DNA of 64,000 nt from NCBI GenBank assembly GCA_963921195.1, contig OY992537.1, positions 148,669,841-148,733,840 of the forward strand. Direction: 5' to 3'. A program made the translations under genes and the position numbers. Positions 49,601 through 61,941 of this stretch are shown here, piece by piece. Positions within the stretch are counted from its first letter, which is position 1. Each line of letters opens with the position of its first letter. The notes under the pieces were generated by a model. The model was not told the DNA's origin. It did not search any database and worked only from the letters and a program-made list of their open reading frames with translations. The DNA is from Pegoplata infirma. Its lineage: Eukaryota; Arthropoda; Insecta; Diptera; Anthomyiidae.

Positions 49601-52600
49601 TCATAAAAATGAAAAAAAAACTTTGAATAAATGCATATATCTCTGTAAGTACCAGCCCGATTGCCTCACATTTGGTTCCAGAGGAAAGATAAAGTCTCAA
49701 TATTTAATTTTTTTGTTATTTTGACAAAATCGGAGCAATAGTTGCAGAGATACAGCCGTTGAAAGTAAAAGGTCTCCAGACTACGAAAAATTACAAGTTT
49801 ATCATTTTTGAAAAAATAAATTTTTTTAAAAATTTAAAATCGAGCAATCTCTTTTATTCTAATTAAACTTTATTGAAAAAGATTTAAATTCGTGCAAAGG
49901 CATTTGAAATTGATATAATGGTAACCTTGATATAGCCATTTCAAGTTATTACAAGTAACCCGAAAATATTTTTGATATGAATGCATAAATATCTGTTAAT
50001 ACTAGTCCGATAGTCTTAATTTTTTTCTGTCATGATAAAGCTAATATTCTTATGCCTTCTAGTTTTTATAGAGTCAAAATCGGATCATTATTTACCGAGT
50101 TATAGCAATTTAAAAATGAGGGTCTCCAAAAAACCTTAAATAATGGGTTTCTCATAAAAATGAAAAATAAACTTTGCATAAATGCATATATCTCTGTAAG
50201 TACCAGCCCGATTGTCTCACATTTGGTTCCAGAGGAAAGATAAAGTCTCAATCTTTTATTTTTTTGTTATTTTGACAAAATCGGAGCAATAGTTGCAGAG
50301 ATACAGCCGTTGAAAGTAAAAGGTCTCCAGACTACGAAAAATTACAACTTTATCATTTTTGAAAAAATAAATTTTTTTAAAAATTTAAAATCGATCAATC
50401 TCTTTTATTCTATTTAAACTTTATTGAAAAAGATTTAAATTCGTGCAAAGGCATTTGAAATCGAAATAATGGTAACCTTGATATAGCCATTTAAAGTTAT
50501 TACAAGTAACCCGAAAATATTTTTGATATGAATGCATAAATATCTGTTAATACTAGTCCGATAGTCTTAATTTTTTGCTGTCATGATAAACCTAATATAC
50601 TTATGCATTCTAGTTTTTATAGAGTCAAAATCGGATCATTATTTCCCGAGTTATAGCAATTTAAAATTGAGGGTCTCCAAAAAACCTTAAATAATGGGTT
50701 TCTCATAAAAATGAAAAAAAAAAACTTTGCATAAATGCATATATCTCTGTAAGTACCAGCCCGATTGTCTCACATTTGGTTCCAGAGGAAAGATAAAGTC
50801 TCAATCTTTTATTTTTTTGTTATTTTGACAAAATCGGAGCAATAGTTGCAGAGATACAGCCGTTGAAAGTAAAAGGTCTCCAGACTACGAAAAATTACAA
50901 GTTTATCATTTTTGAAAAAATAAATTTTTTTAAAAATTTAAAATCGAGCAATCTCTTTTATTCTATTTAAACTTTATTGAAAAAGATTTAAATTCGTGCA
51001 AAGGCATTAGAAAACGATAGAATGGTAACCTTGATATAGCCATTTCAAGTTATTACAAGTAACCCGAAAATATTTTTGATATGAATGCATAAATATCTGT
51101 TAATACTAGTCCGATAGTCTTAATTTTTTTCTGTCATGATAAAGCTAATATACTTATGCCTTCTAGTTTTTATAGAGTCAAAATCGGATCATTATTTACC
51201 GAGTTATAGCAATTTAAAAATGAGGGTCTCCAAAAAACCTTAAATAATGGGTTTCTCATAAAAATGAAAAAAAAACTTTGCATAAATGCATATATCTCTG
51301 TAAGTACCAGCCCGATTGTCTCACATTTGGTTCCAGAGGAAAGATAAAGTCTCAATCTTTTATTTTTTTGTTATTTTGACAAAATCGGAGCAATAGTTGC
51401 AGAGATACAGCCGTTGAAAGTAAAAGGTCTCCAGACTACGAAAAATTACAAGTTTATCATTTTTGAAAAAATAATTTTTTTTAAAAATTTAAAATCGAGC
51501 AATCTCTTTTATTCGAATTAAACTTTATTGAAAAAGATTTAAATTCGTGCAAAGGCATTTGAAATCGATATAATGGTAACCTTGATATAGCCATTTCAAG
51601 TTATTACAAGTAACCCGAAAATATTTTTGATATGAATGCATAAATATCTGTTAATACTAGTCCGATAGTCTTAATTTTTTTCTGTCATGATAAAGCTAAT
51701 ATACTTATGCATTCTAATTTTTATAGAGTCAAAATCGGATCATTATTTACCGAGTTATAGCAATTTAAAAATGAGGGTCTCCAAAAAACCTTAAATAATG
51801 GGTTTCTCATAAAAATGAAAAAAAAAAAACTTTGCATAAATGCATATATCTCTGTAAGTACCAGCCCGATTGTCTCACATTTGGTTCCAGAGGAAAGATA
51901 AAGTCTCAATCTTTTATTTTTTTGTTATTTTGACAAAATCGGAGCAATAGTTGCAGAGCTACAGCCGTTGAAAGTAAAAGGTCTCCAGACTACGAAAAAT
52001 TACAAGTTTATCATTTTTGAAAAAAAATTTTTTTTTAAAAATTTAAAATCGAGCAATCTCTTTTATTCTATTTAAACTTAATTGAAAAAGATTTAAATTC
52101 GTGCAAAGGCATTAGAAAACGATAGAATTGTAACCTTGATATAGCCATTTCAAGTTATTACAAGTAACCCGAAAATATTTTTGATATGAATGCATAAATA
52201 TCTGTTCCGATAGTCTTAATTTTTTTCTGTCATGATAAAGCTAATATACTTATGCATTCTAGTTTTTATAGAGTCAAAATCGGATCATTATTTACCGAGT
52301 TATAGCAATTTAAAAATGAGGGTCTCCAAGAAACCTTAAATAATGGGTTTCTCATAAAAATAAAAAAAAAAAACTTTGCATTAATGCATATATCTCTGTA
52401 AGTACCAGCCCGATTGCCTCACATTTGGTTCCAGAGGAAAGATAAAGTCTCAATCTTTTATTTTTTTGTTATTTTGACAAAATCGGAGCAATAGTTGCAG
52501 AGATACAGCCGTTGAAAGTAAAAGGTCTCCAGACTACGAAAAATTACAAGTTTATCATTTTGAAAAAATAAATTTTTTTAAAAATTTAAAATCGAGCAAT

Positions 52601-55600
52601 CTCTTTTATTCTATTTAAACTTTATTGAAAAAAATTTAAATTCGTGCAAAGGCATTTGAAATCGAAATAATGGTAACCTTGATATAGCCATTTCAAGTTA
52701 TTACAAGTAACCCGAAAATATTTTTGATATGAATGCATAAATATCTGTTAATACTAGTCCGATAGTCTTAATTTTTTTCTGTCATGATAAAGCTAATATT
52801 CTTATGCCTTCTAGTTTTTATAGAGTCAAAATCGGATCATTATTTACCGAGTTATAGCAATTTAAAAATGAGGGTCTCCAAAAAAACTTAAATAATGGGT
52901 TTCTCATAAAAATGAAAAATAAACTTTGCATAAATGCATATATCTCTGTAAGTACCAGCCCGATTGTCTCACATTTGGTTCCAGAGGAAAGATAAAGTCT
53001 CAATCTTTTATTTTTTTGTTATTTTGACAAAATCGGAGCAATAGTTGCAGAGATACAGCCGTTGAAAGTAAAAGGTCTCCAGACTACGAAAAATTACAAC
53101 TTTATCATTTTTGAAAAAATAAATTTTTTAAAAAATTTAAAATCGAGCAATCTCTTTTATTCTATTTAAACTTTATTGAAAAAGATTTAAATTCGTGCAA
53201 AGGCATTTGAAATCGAAATAATGGTAACCTTGATATAGCCATTTCAAGTTATTACAAGTAACCCGAAAATATTTTTGATATGAATGCATAAATATCTGTT
53301 AATACTAGTCCGATAGTCTTAATTTTTTGCTGTCATGATAAAGCTAATATACTTATGCATTCTAGTTTTTATAGAGTCAAAATCGGATCATTATTTACCG
53401 AGTTATAGCAATTTAAAAATGAGGGTCTCCAAAAAACCTTAAATAATGGGTTTCTCATAAAAATGAAAAAAAAAACTTTGCATAAATGCATATATCTCTG
53501 TAAGTACCAGCCCGATTGTCTCACATTTGGTTCCAGAGGAAAGATAAAGTCTTAATCTTTTATTTTTTTGTTATTTTGACAAAATCGGAGCAATAGTTGC
53601 AGAGATACAGCCGTTGAAAGTAAAAGGTCTCCAGACTACGAAAAATTACAAGTTTATCATTTTTGAAAAAATAAATTTTTTTAAAAATTTAAAATCGAGC
53701 AATCTCTTTTATTCTATTTAAACTTTATTGAAAAAGATTTAAATTCGTGCAAAGGCATTTGAAAGCGATATAATGGTAACCTTGATATAGCCATTTCAAG
53801 TTATTACAAGTAACCCGAAAATATTTTTGATATGAATGCATAAATATCTGTTAATACTAGTCTGATAGTCTTAATTTTTTTCTGTCATGATAAAGCTAAT
53901 ATACTTATGCATTCTAATTTTTATAGAGTCAAAATCGGATCATTATTTACCGAGTTATAGCAATTTAAAAATGAGGGTCTCCAAAAAACCTTAAATAATG
54001 GGTTTCTCATAAAAATGAAAAAAAAACTTTGCATAAATGCATATATCTCTGTAAGTACCAGCCCGATTGTCTCACATTTGGTTCCAGAGGAAAGATAAAG
54101 TCTCAATCTTTTATTTTTTTGTTATTTTGACAAAATCGGAGCAATAGTTGCAGAGATACAGCCGTTGAAAGTAAAAGGTCTCCAGACTACGAAAAATTAC
54201 AAGTTTATCATTTTTGAAAAAATAAATTTTTTTAAAAATTTAAAATCGAGCAATCTCTTTTATTCTATTTAAACTTTATTGAAAAAGATTTAAATTCGTG
54301 CAAAGGCATTTGAAATCGATATAATGGTAACCTTGATATAGCCATTTCAAGTTATTACAAGTAACCCGAAAATATTTTTGATATGAATGCATAAATATCT
54401 GTTAATACTAGTCCGATAGTCTTAATTTTTTCTGTCATGATAAAGCTAATATACTTATGCCTTCTGGTTTTTATAGAGTCAAAATCGGGTCATTATTTAC
54501 CGAGTTATAGCAATTTAAAAATGAGGGTCTCCAAAAAACCTTAAATAATGGGTTTCTCATAAAAATGAAAAAAAAAAACTTTGCATAAATGCATATATCT
54601 CTGTAAGTACCAGCCCGATTGTCTCATATTTGGTTCCAGAGGAAAGATAAAGTCTCAATCTTTTATTTTTTTGTTATTTTGACAAAATCGGAGCAATAGT
54701 TGCAGAGATACAGCCGTTAAAAGTAAAAGGTCTCCAGACTACGAAAAATTACAAGTTTATCATTTTTGAAAAAATATTTTTTTTTAAAAATTTAAAATCG
54801 AGCAATCTCTTTTATTCGAATTAAACTTTATTGAAAAAGATTTAAATTCGTGCAAAGGCATTTGAAATCGATATAATGGTAACCTTGATATAGCCATTTC
54901 AAGTTATTACAAGTAACCCGAAAATATTTTTGATATGAATGCATAAATATCTGTTAATACTAGTCCGATAGTCTTAATTTTTTTCTGTCATGATAAAGCT
55001 AATATACTTATGCATTCTAATTTTTATAGAGTCAAAATCGGATCATTATTTACCGAGTTATAGCAATTTAAAAATGAGGGTCTCCAAAAAACCTTAAATA
55101 ATGGGTTTCTCATAAAAATGAAAAAAAAAACTTTGCATAAATGCATATATCTCTGCTAATATACTTATGCCTTCTGGTTTTTATAGAGTCAAAATCGGGT
55201 CATTATTTACCGAGTTATAGCAATTTAAAAATGAGGGTCTCCAAAAAACCTTAAATAATGGGTTTCTCATAAAAATGAAAAAAAAAACTTTGCATAAATG
55301 CATATATCTCTGTAAGTACCAGCCCGATTGTCTCACATTTGGTTCCAGAGGAAAGATAAAGTCTCAATCTTTTATTTTTTTGTTATTTTGACAAAATCGG
55401 AGCAATAGTTGCAGAGATACAGCCGTTGAAAGTAAAAGGTCTCCAGACTACGAAAAATTACAAGTTTATCATTTTTGAAAAAATAATTTTTTTTTAAAAA
55501 TTTAAAATCGAGCAATCTCTTTTATTCGAATTAAACTTTATTGAAAAAGATTTAAATTCGTGCAAAGGCATTTGAAATCGATATAATGGTAACCTTGATA

Positions 55601-58600
55601 TAGCCATTTCAAGTTATTACAAGTAACCCGAAAATATTTTTGATATGAATGCATAAATATCTGTTAATACTAGTCCGATAGTCTTAATTTTTTTCTGTCA
55701 TGATAAAGCTAATATACTTATGCATTCTAGTTTTTATAGAGTCAAAATCGGATCATTATTTACCGAGTTATAGCAATTTAAAAATGAGGGTCTCCAAGAA
55801 ACCTTAAATAATGGGTTTCTCATAAAAATGAAAAAAAAAACTTTGAATAAATGCATATATCTCTGTAAGTACCAGCCCGATTGTCTCACATTTGGTTCCA
55901 GAGGAAAGATAAAGTCTCAATCTTTTATTTTTTTGTTATTTTGACAAAATCGGAGCAATAGTTGCAGAGATACAGCCGTTGAAAGTAAAAGGTCTCCAGA
56001 CTACGAAAAATTACAAGTTTATCATTTTTGAAAAAATAAATTTTTTTAAAAATTTAAAATCGAGCAATCTCTTTTATTCTAATTAAACTTTATTGAAAAA
56101 GATTTAAATTCGTGCAAAGGCATTTGAAATCGATATAATGGTAACCTTGATATAGCCATTTCAAGTTATTACAAGTAACCCGAAAATATTTTTGATATGA
56201 ATGCATAAATATCTGTTAATACTAGTCCGATAGTCTTAATTTTTTTCTGTCATGATAAAGCTAATATACTTATGCATTCTAGTTTTTATAGAGTCAAAAT
56301 CGGATCATTATTTACCGAGTTATAGCAATTTAAAAATGAGGGTCTCCAAGAAACCTTAAATAATGGGTTTCTCATAAAAATAAAAAAAAACTTTGCATAA
56401 ATGCATATATCTCTGTAAGTACCAGCCCGATTGCCTCACATTTGGTTCCAGAGGAAAGAAGTCTCAATCTTTTATTTTTTTGTTATTTTGACAAAATCGG
56501 AGCAATAGTTGCAGAGATACAGCCGTTGAAAGTAAAAGGTCTCCAGACTACGAAAAATTACAAGTTTATCATTTTTGAAAAAAAAAAATTTTTTAAAAAT
56601 TTAAAATCGAGAAATCTCTTTTATTCTATTTAAACTTTATTGAAAAAGATTTAAATTCGTGCAAAGGCATTAGAAAACGATAGAATGGTAACCTTGATAT
56701 AGCCATTTCAAGTTATTACAAGTAACCCGAAAATATTTTTGATATGAATGCATAAATATCTGTTAATACTAGTCTGATAGTCTTAAATTTTTTCTGTCAT
56801 GATAAAGCTAATATACTTATGCATTCTAGTTTTTATAGAGTCAAAATCGCATCATTATTTACCGAGTTATAGCAATTTAAAAATGAGGGTCTCCAAAAAA
56901 CCTTAAATAATGGGTTTCTCATAAAAATGAAAAAAAAACTTTGCATAAATGCATATATCTCTGTAAGTACCAGCCCGATTGTCTCACATTTGGTTCCAGA
57001 GGAAAGATAAAGTCTCAATCTTTTATTTTTTTGTTATTTTGACAAAATCGGAGCAATAGTTGCAGAGATACAGCCGTTGAAAGTAAAAGGTCTCCAGACT
57101 ACGAAAAATTACAAGTTTATCATTTTTGAAAAAATGAATTTTTTTAAAAATTTAAAATCGAGCAATCTCTTTTATTCTAATTAAACTTTATTGAAAAAGA
57201 TTTAAATTCGTGCAAAGGCATTTGAAATTGATATAATGGTAACCTTGATATAGCCATTTCAAGTTATTACAAGTAACCCGAAAATATTTTTGATATGAAT
57301 GCATAAATATCTGTTAATACTAGTCCGATAGTCTTAATTTTTTTCTGTCATGATAAAGCTAATATACTTATGCATTCTAGTTTTTATAGAGTCAAAATCG
57401 GATCATTATTTACCGAGTTATAGCAATTTAAAAATGAGGGTCTCCAAGAAACCTTAAATAATGGGTTTCTCATAAAAATGAAAAAAAAAAACTTTGAATA
57501 AATGCATATATCTCTGTAAGTACCAGCCCGATTGCCTCACATTTGGTTCCAGAGGAAAGATAAAGTCTCAATATTTTATTTTTTTGTTATTTTGACAAAA
57601 TCGGAGCAATAGTTGCAGAGATACAGCCGTTGAAAGTAAAAGGTCTCCAGACTACGAAAAATTACAAGTTTATCATTTTTGAAAAAATAAATTTTTTTAA
57701 AAATTTAAAATCGAGCAATCTCTTTTATTCTAATTAAACTTTATTGAAAAAGATTTAAATTCGTGCAAAGGCATTTGAAATCGATATAATGGTAACCTTG
57801 ATATAGCCATTTCAAGTTATTACAAGTAACCCGAAAATATTTTTGATATGAATGCATAAATATCTGTTAATACTAGTCCGATAGTCTTAATTTTTTTCTG
57901 TCATGATAAAGCTAATATACTTATGCATTCTAGTTTTTATAGAGTCAAAATCGGATCATTATTTACCGAGTTATAGCAATTTAAAAATGAGGGTCTCCAA
58001 GAAACCTTAAATAATGGGTTTCTCATAAAAATAAAAAAAAACTTTGCATAAATGCATATATCTCTGTAAGTACCAGCCCGATTGCCTCACATTTGGTTCC
58101 AGAGGAAAGATAAAGTCTCAATCTTTTATTTTTTTGTTATTTTGACAAAATCGGAGCAATAGTTGCAGAGATACAGCCGTTGAAAGTAAAAGGTCTCCAG
58201 ACTACGAAAAATTACAAGTTTATCATTTTGAAAAAATAAATTTTTTTAAAAATTTAAAATCGAGCAATCTCTTTTATTCTATTTAAACTTTATTGAAAAA
58301 AATTTAAATTCGTGCAAAGGCATTTGAAATCGAAATAATGGTAACCTTGATATAGCCATTTCAAGTTATTACAAGTAACCCGAAAATATTTTTGATATGA
58401 ATGCATAAATATCTGTTAATACTAGTCCGATAGTCTTAATTTTTTTCTGTCATGATAAAGCTAATATTCTTATGCCTTCTAGTTTTTATAGAGTCAAAAT
58501 CGGATCATTATTTACCGAGTTATAGCAATTTAAAAATGAGGGTCTCCAAAAAACCTTAAATAATGGGTTTCTCATAAAAATGAAAAATAAACTTTGCATA

Positions 58601-61217
58601 AATGCATATATCTCTGTAAGTACCAGCCCGATTGTCTCACATTTGGTTCCAGAGGAAAGATAAAGTCTCAATCTTTTATTTTTTTTGTTATTTTGACAAA
58701 ATCGGAGCAATAGTTGCAGAGATACAGCCGTTGAAAGTAAAAGGTCTCCAGACTACGAAAAATTACAACTTTATCATTTTTGAAAAAATAAATTTTTTTA
58801 AAAATTTAAAATCGAGCAATCTCTTTTATTCTATTTAAACTTTATTGAAAAAGATTTAAATTCGTGCAAAGGCATTTGAAAGCGATATAATGGTAACCTT
58901 GATATAGCCATTTCAAGTTATTACAAGTAACCCGAAAATATTTTTGATATGAATGCATAAATATCTGTTAATACTAGTCTGATAGTCTTAATTTTTTTCT
59001 GTCATGATAAAGCTAATATACTTATGCATTCTAATTTTTATAGAGTCAAAATCGGATCATTATTTACCGAGTTATAGCAATTTAAAAATGAGGGTCTCCA
59101 AAAAAACTTAAATAATGGGTTTCTCATAAAAATGAAAAAAAAACTTTGCATAAATGCATATATCTCTGTAAGTACCAGCCCGATTGTCTCACATTTGGTT
59201 CCAGAGGAAAGATAAAGTCTCAATCTTTTATTTTTTTGTTATTTTGACAAAATCGGAACAATAGTTGCAGAGATACAGCCGTTGAAAGTAAAAGGTCTCC
59301 AGACTACGAAAAATTACAAGTTTATCATTTTTGAAAAAATAAATTTTTTTAAAAATTTAAAATCGAGCAATCTCTTTTATTCTATTTAAACTTTATTGAA
59401 AAAGATTTAAATTCGTGCAAAGGCATTAGAAAACGATAGAATGGTAACCTTGATATAGCCATTTCAAGTTATTACAAGTAACCCGAAAATATTTTTGATA
59501 TGAATGCATAAATATCTGTTAATACTAGTCCGATAGTCTTAATTTTTTTCTGTCATGATAAAGCTAATATACTTATGCCTTCTAGTTTTTATAGAGTCAA
59601 AATCGGATCATTATTTACCGAGTTATAGCAATTTAAAAATGAGGGTCTCCAAAAAACCTTAAATAATGGGTTTCTCATAAAAATGAAAAAAAAACTTTGC
59701 ATAAATGCATATATCTCTGTAAGTACCAGCCCGATTGTCTCACATTTGGTTCCAGAGGAAAGATAAAGTCTCAATCTTTTATTTTTTTGTTATTTTGACA
59801 AAATCGGAGCAATAGTTGCAGAGATACAGCCGTTGAAAGTAAAAGGTCTCCAGACTACGCAAAATTACAAGTTTATCATTTTTGAAAAAATAATTTTTTT
59901 TAAAAATTTAAAATCGAGCAATCTCTTTTATTCGAATTAAACTTTATTGAAAAAGATTTAAATTCGTGCAAAGGCATTTGAAATCGATATAATGGTAACC
60001 TTGATATAGCCATTTCAAGTTATTACAAGTAACCCGAAAATATTTTTGATATGAATGCATAAATATCTGTTAATACTAGTCCGATAGTCTTAATTTTTTT
60101 TCTGTCGTGATAAAGCTAATATACTTATGCATTCTAATTTTTATAGAGTCAAAATCGGATCATTATTTACCGAGTTATAGCAATTTAAAAATGAGGGTCT
60201 CCAAAAAACCTTAAATAATGGGTTTCTCATAAAAATGAAAAAAAAAACTTTGCATAAATGCATATATCTCTGTAAGTACCAGCCCGATTGTCTCACATTT
60301 GGTTCCAGAGGAAAGATAAAGTCTCAATCTTTTATTTTTTTGTTATTTTGACAAAATCGGAGCAATAGTTGCAGAGATACAGCCGTTGAAAGTAAAAGGT
60401 CTCCAAACTACGAAAAATTACAAGTTTATCATTTTTGAAAAAAAAAATTTTTTTAAAAATTTAAAATCGAGCAATCTCTTTTATTCTATTTAAACTTAAT
60501 TGAAAAAGATTTAAATTCGTGCAAAGGCATTAGAAAACGATAGAATTGTAACCTTGATATAGCCATTTCAAGTTATTACAAGTAACCCGAAAATATTTTT
60601 GATATGAATGCATAAATATCTGTTAATACTAGTCTGATAGTCTTAAATTTTTTCTGTCATGATAAAGCTAATATACTTATGCATTCTAGTTTTTATAGAG
60701 TCAAAATCGCATCATTATTTACCGAGTTATAGCAATTTAAAAATGAGGGTCTCCAAAAAACCTTAAATAATGGGTTTCTCATAAAAATGAAAAAAAAACT
60801 TTGCATAAATGCATATATCTCTGTAAGTACCAGCCCGATTGTCTCACATTTGGTTCCAGAGGAAAGATAAAGTCTCAATCTTTTATTTTTTTGTTATTTT
60901 GACAAAATCGGAGCAATAGTTGCAGAGATACAGCCGTTGAAAGTAAAAGGTCTCCAGACTACGAAAAATTACAAGTTTATCATTTTTGAAAAAATAAATT
61001 TTTTTAAAAATTTAAAATCGAGCAATCTCTTTTATTCTAATTAAACTTTATTGAAAAAGATTTAAATTCGTGCAAAGGCATTTGAAATTGATATAATGGT
61101 AACCTTGATATAGCCATTTCAAGTTATTACAAGTAACCCGAAAATATTTTTGATATGAATGCATAAATATCTGTTAATACTAGTCCGATAGTCTTAATTT
61201 TTTTCTGTCATGATAAA
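43618..61217. repeat. 551-bp satellite array, block 6 (about 32 monomers, longest run)
   Basis: Unbroken by transposons over 17.6 kb. Register breaks: about 44035 (TTTTATTATATCTTTTATAA filler joined to GGTCTCC), 52206 (a short deletion after ATATCTGTT) and 55155 (TATCTCTG of subunit B joined to CTAATATACTT of subunit A). They look like unequal exchange or deletion between related subunits. Contains the 2206-bp duplication at 46549-50960. Confidence 0.97.
46549..50960. repeat. Tandem duplication of a 2206-bp, four-monomer unit
   Basis: Private variants recur exactly 2206 bp apart: TTTGTCATTTTGAC (46958 and 49164), GAGGGTCACCAAG (47361 and 49567) and TAAACCTAATATAC (48385 and 50591), plus CCAAAAACCCTTAAA and ATTTCCCGAG. 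Copies are about 46549-48754 and 48755-50960. GAGGGTCACCAAG also occurs 1102 bp earlier (46259), so a two-monomer step preceded it. The copies look nearly identical, so the event is recent. Confidence 0.88.
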
Positions 61218-61941
61218 CCCAGCAAAACTTTGGTAATGGGTAGTGATTATATAACACATTACCAAGTAATGTATATAACTTATTTGTAGCATTATTTTAT
61301 GATGTCTTACCAAACATTTGTTCCACAACGTATTATTTTCAAGTGAAAAATAATGCATTACTAACAATTTGCTACGTAATGCATGATTATTGGAAAAAGT
61401 GTATTTAATATTTGTTATTTCTAAACATTAAATCATGGATGACTTATATTTGGTTACATTATGTATTATTTGAAAGTTTGAAATAATGTATTATTTATAA
61501 TTGGATGCATAATGCATTACAACAACATAAAAAAATAATTATTTTATAAAAAAATGCATAAGTTTAAACTAGAGATGGCTCACGACAGGAAACGACACAA
61601 ACTCACGAGCATATTTTATCTACTTACACTCACTTACAATCACGTGAGTAAATTTAATACAAAATTACTTTTTCACTACTCGTAACACCTTATATATTAT
61701 CTTCTGGTATGCTATATTATTTCATTTCTCGTAACATATAAAATATCATATATTTTACACCTTACTCGTATTCTTTGTTATAAATTTATGACTTATTTTA
61801 TACCTTACTGGTATTCTTTGTGATAATGTGGATGTATTACTTTGAGTCTCATCGCCTGTTAAAATCATCAATGCTGCAATGTATAAAATAAGAGATCCTA
61901 TACCTTATTTTATACCTTATTTGGTAATCTAAGTTTTGCTG
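61218..61941. mobile_element. Nonautonomous CMC-like element (724 bp)
   Basis: Inverted ends CCCAGCAAAACTT lie in the satellite word GATAAAGCTAAT with a 2-bp AA duplication (61216-61217, 61942-61943). CCCAG ends and a 2-bp duplication match the autonomous element at 23978, though the rest of the termini differ, so it is a related family and not a direct deletion derivative. The interior is AT-rich with repeated TAATGCATTAC and ATACCTTAT words, no transposase, and a hAT fragment. Confidence 0.8.
61570..61662. mobile_element. Fragment of the CACGTGA-rich hAT-like family
   Basis: Starts TAGAGATGG and continues with ACTCACGAGCATATTTT and AATCACGTGAGTAAATTTA, words shared with the copy at 16966-17496 (around 17037-17093). 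Truncated; no right end. Confidence 0.75.
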
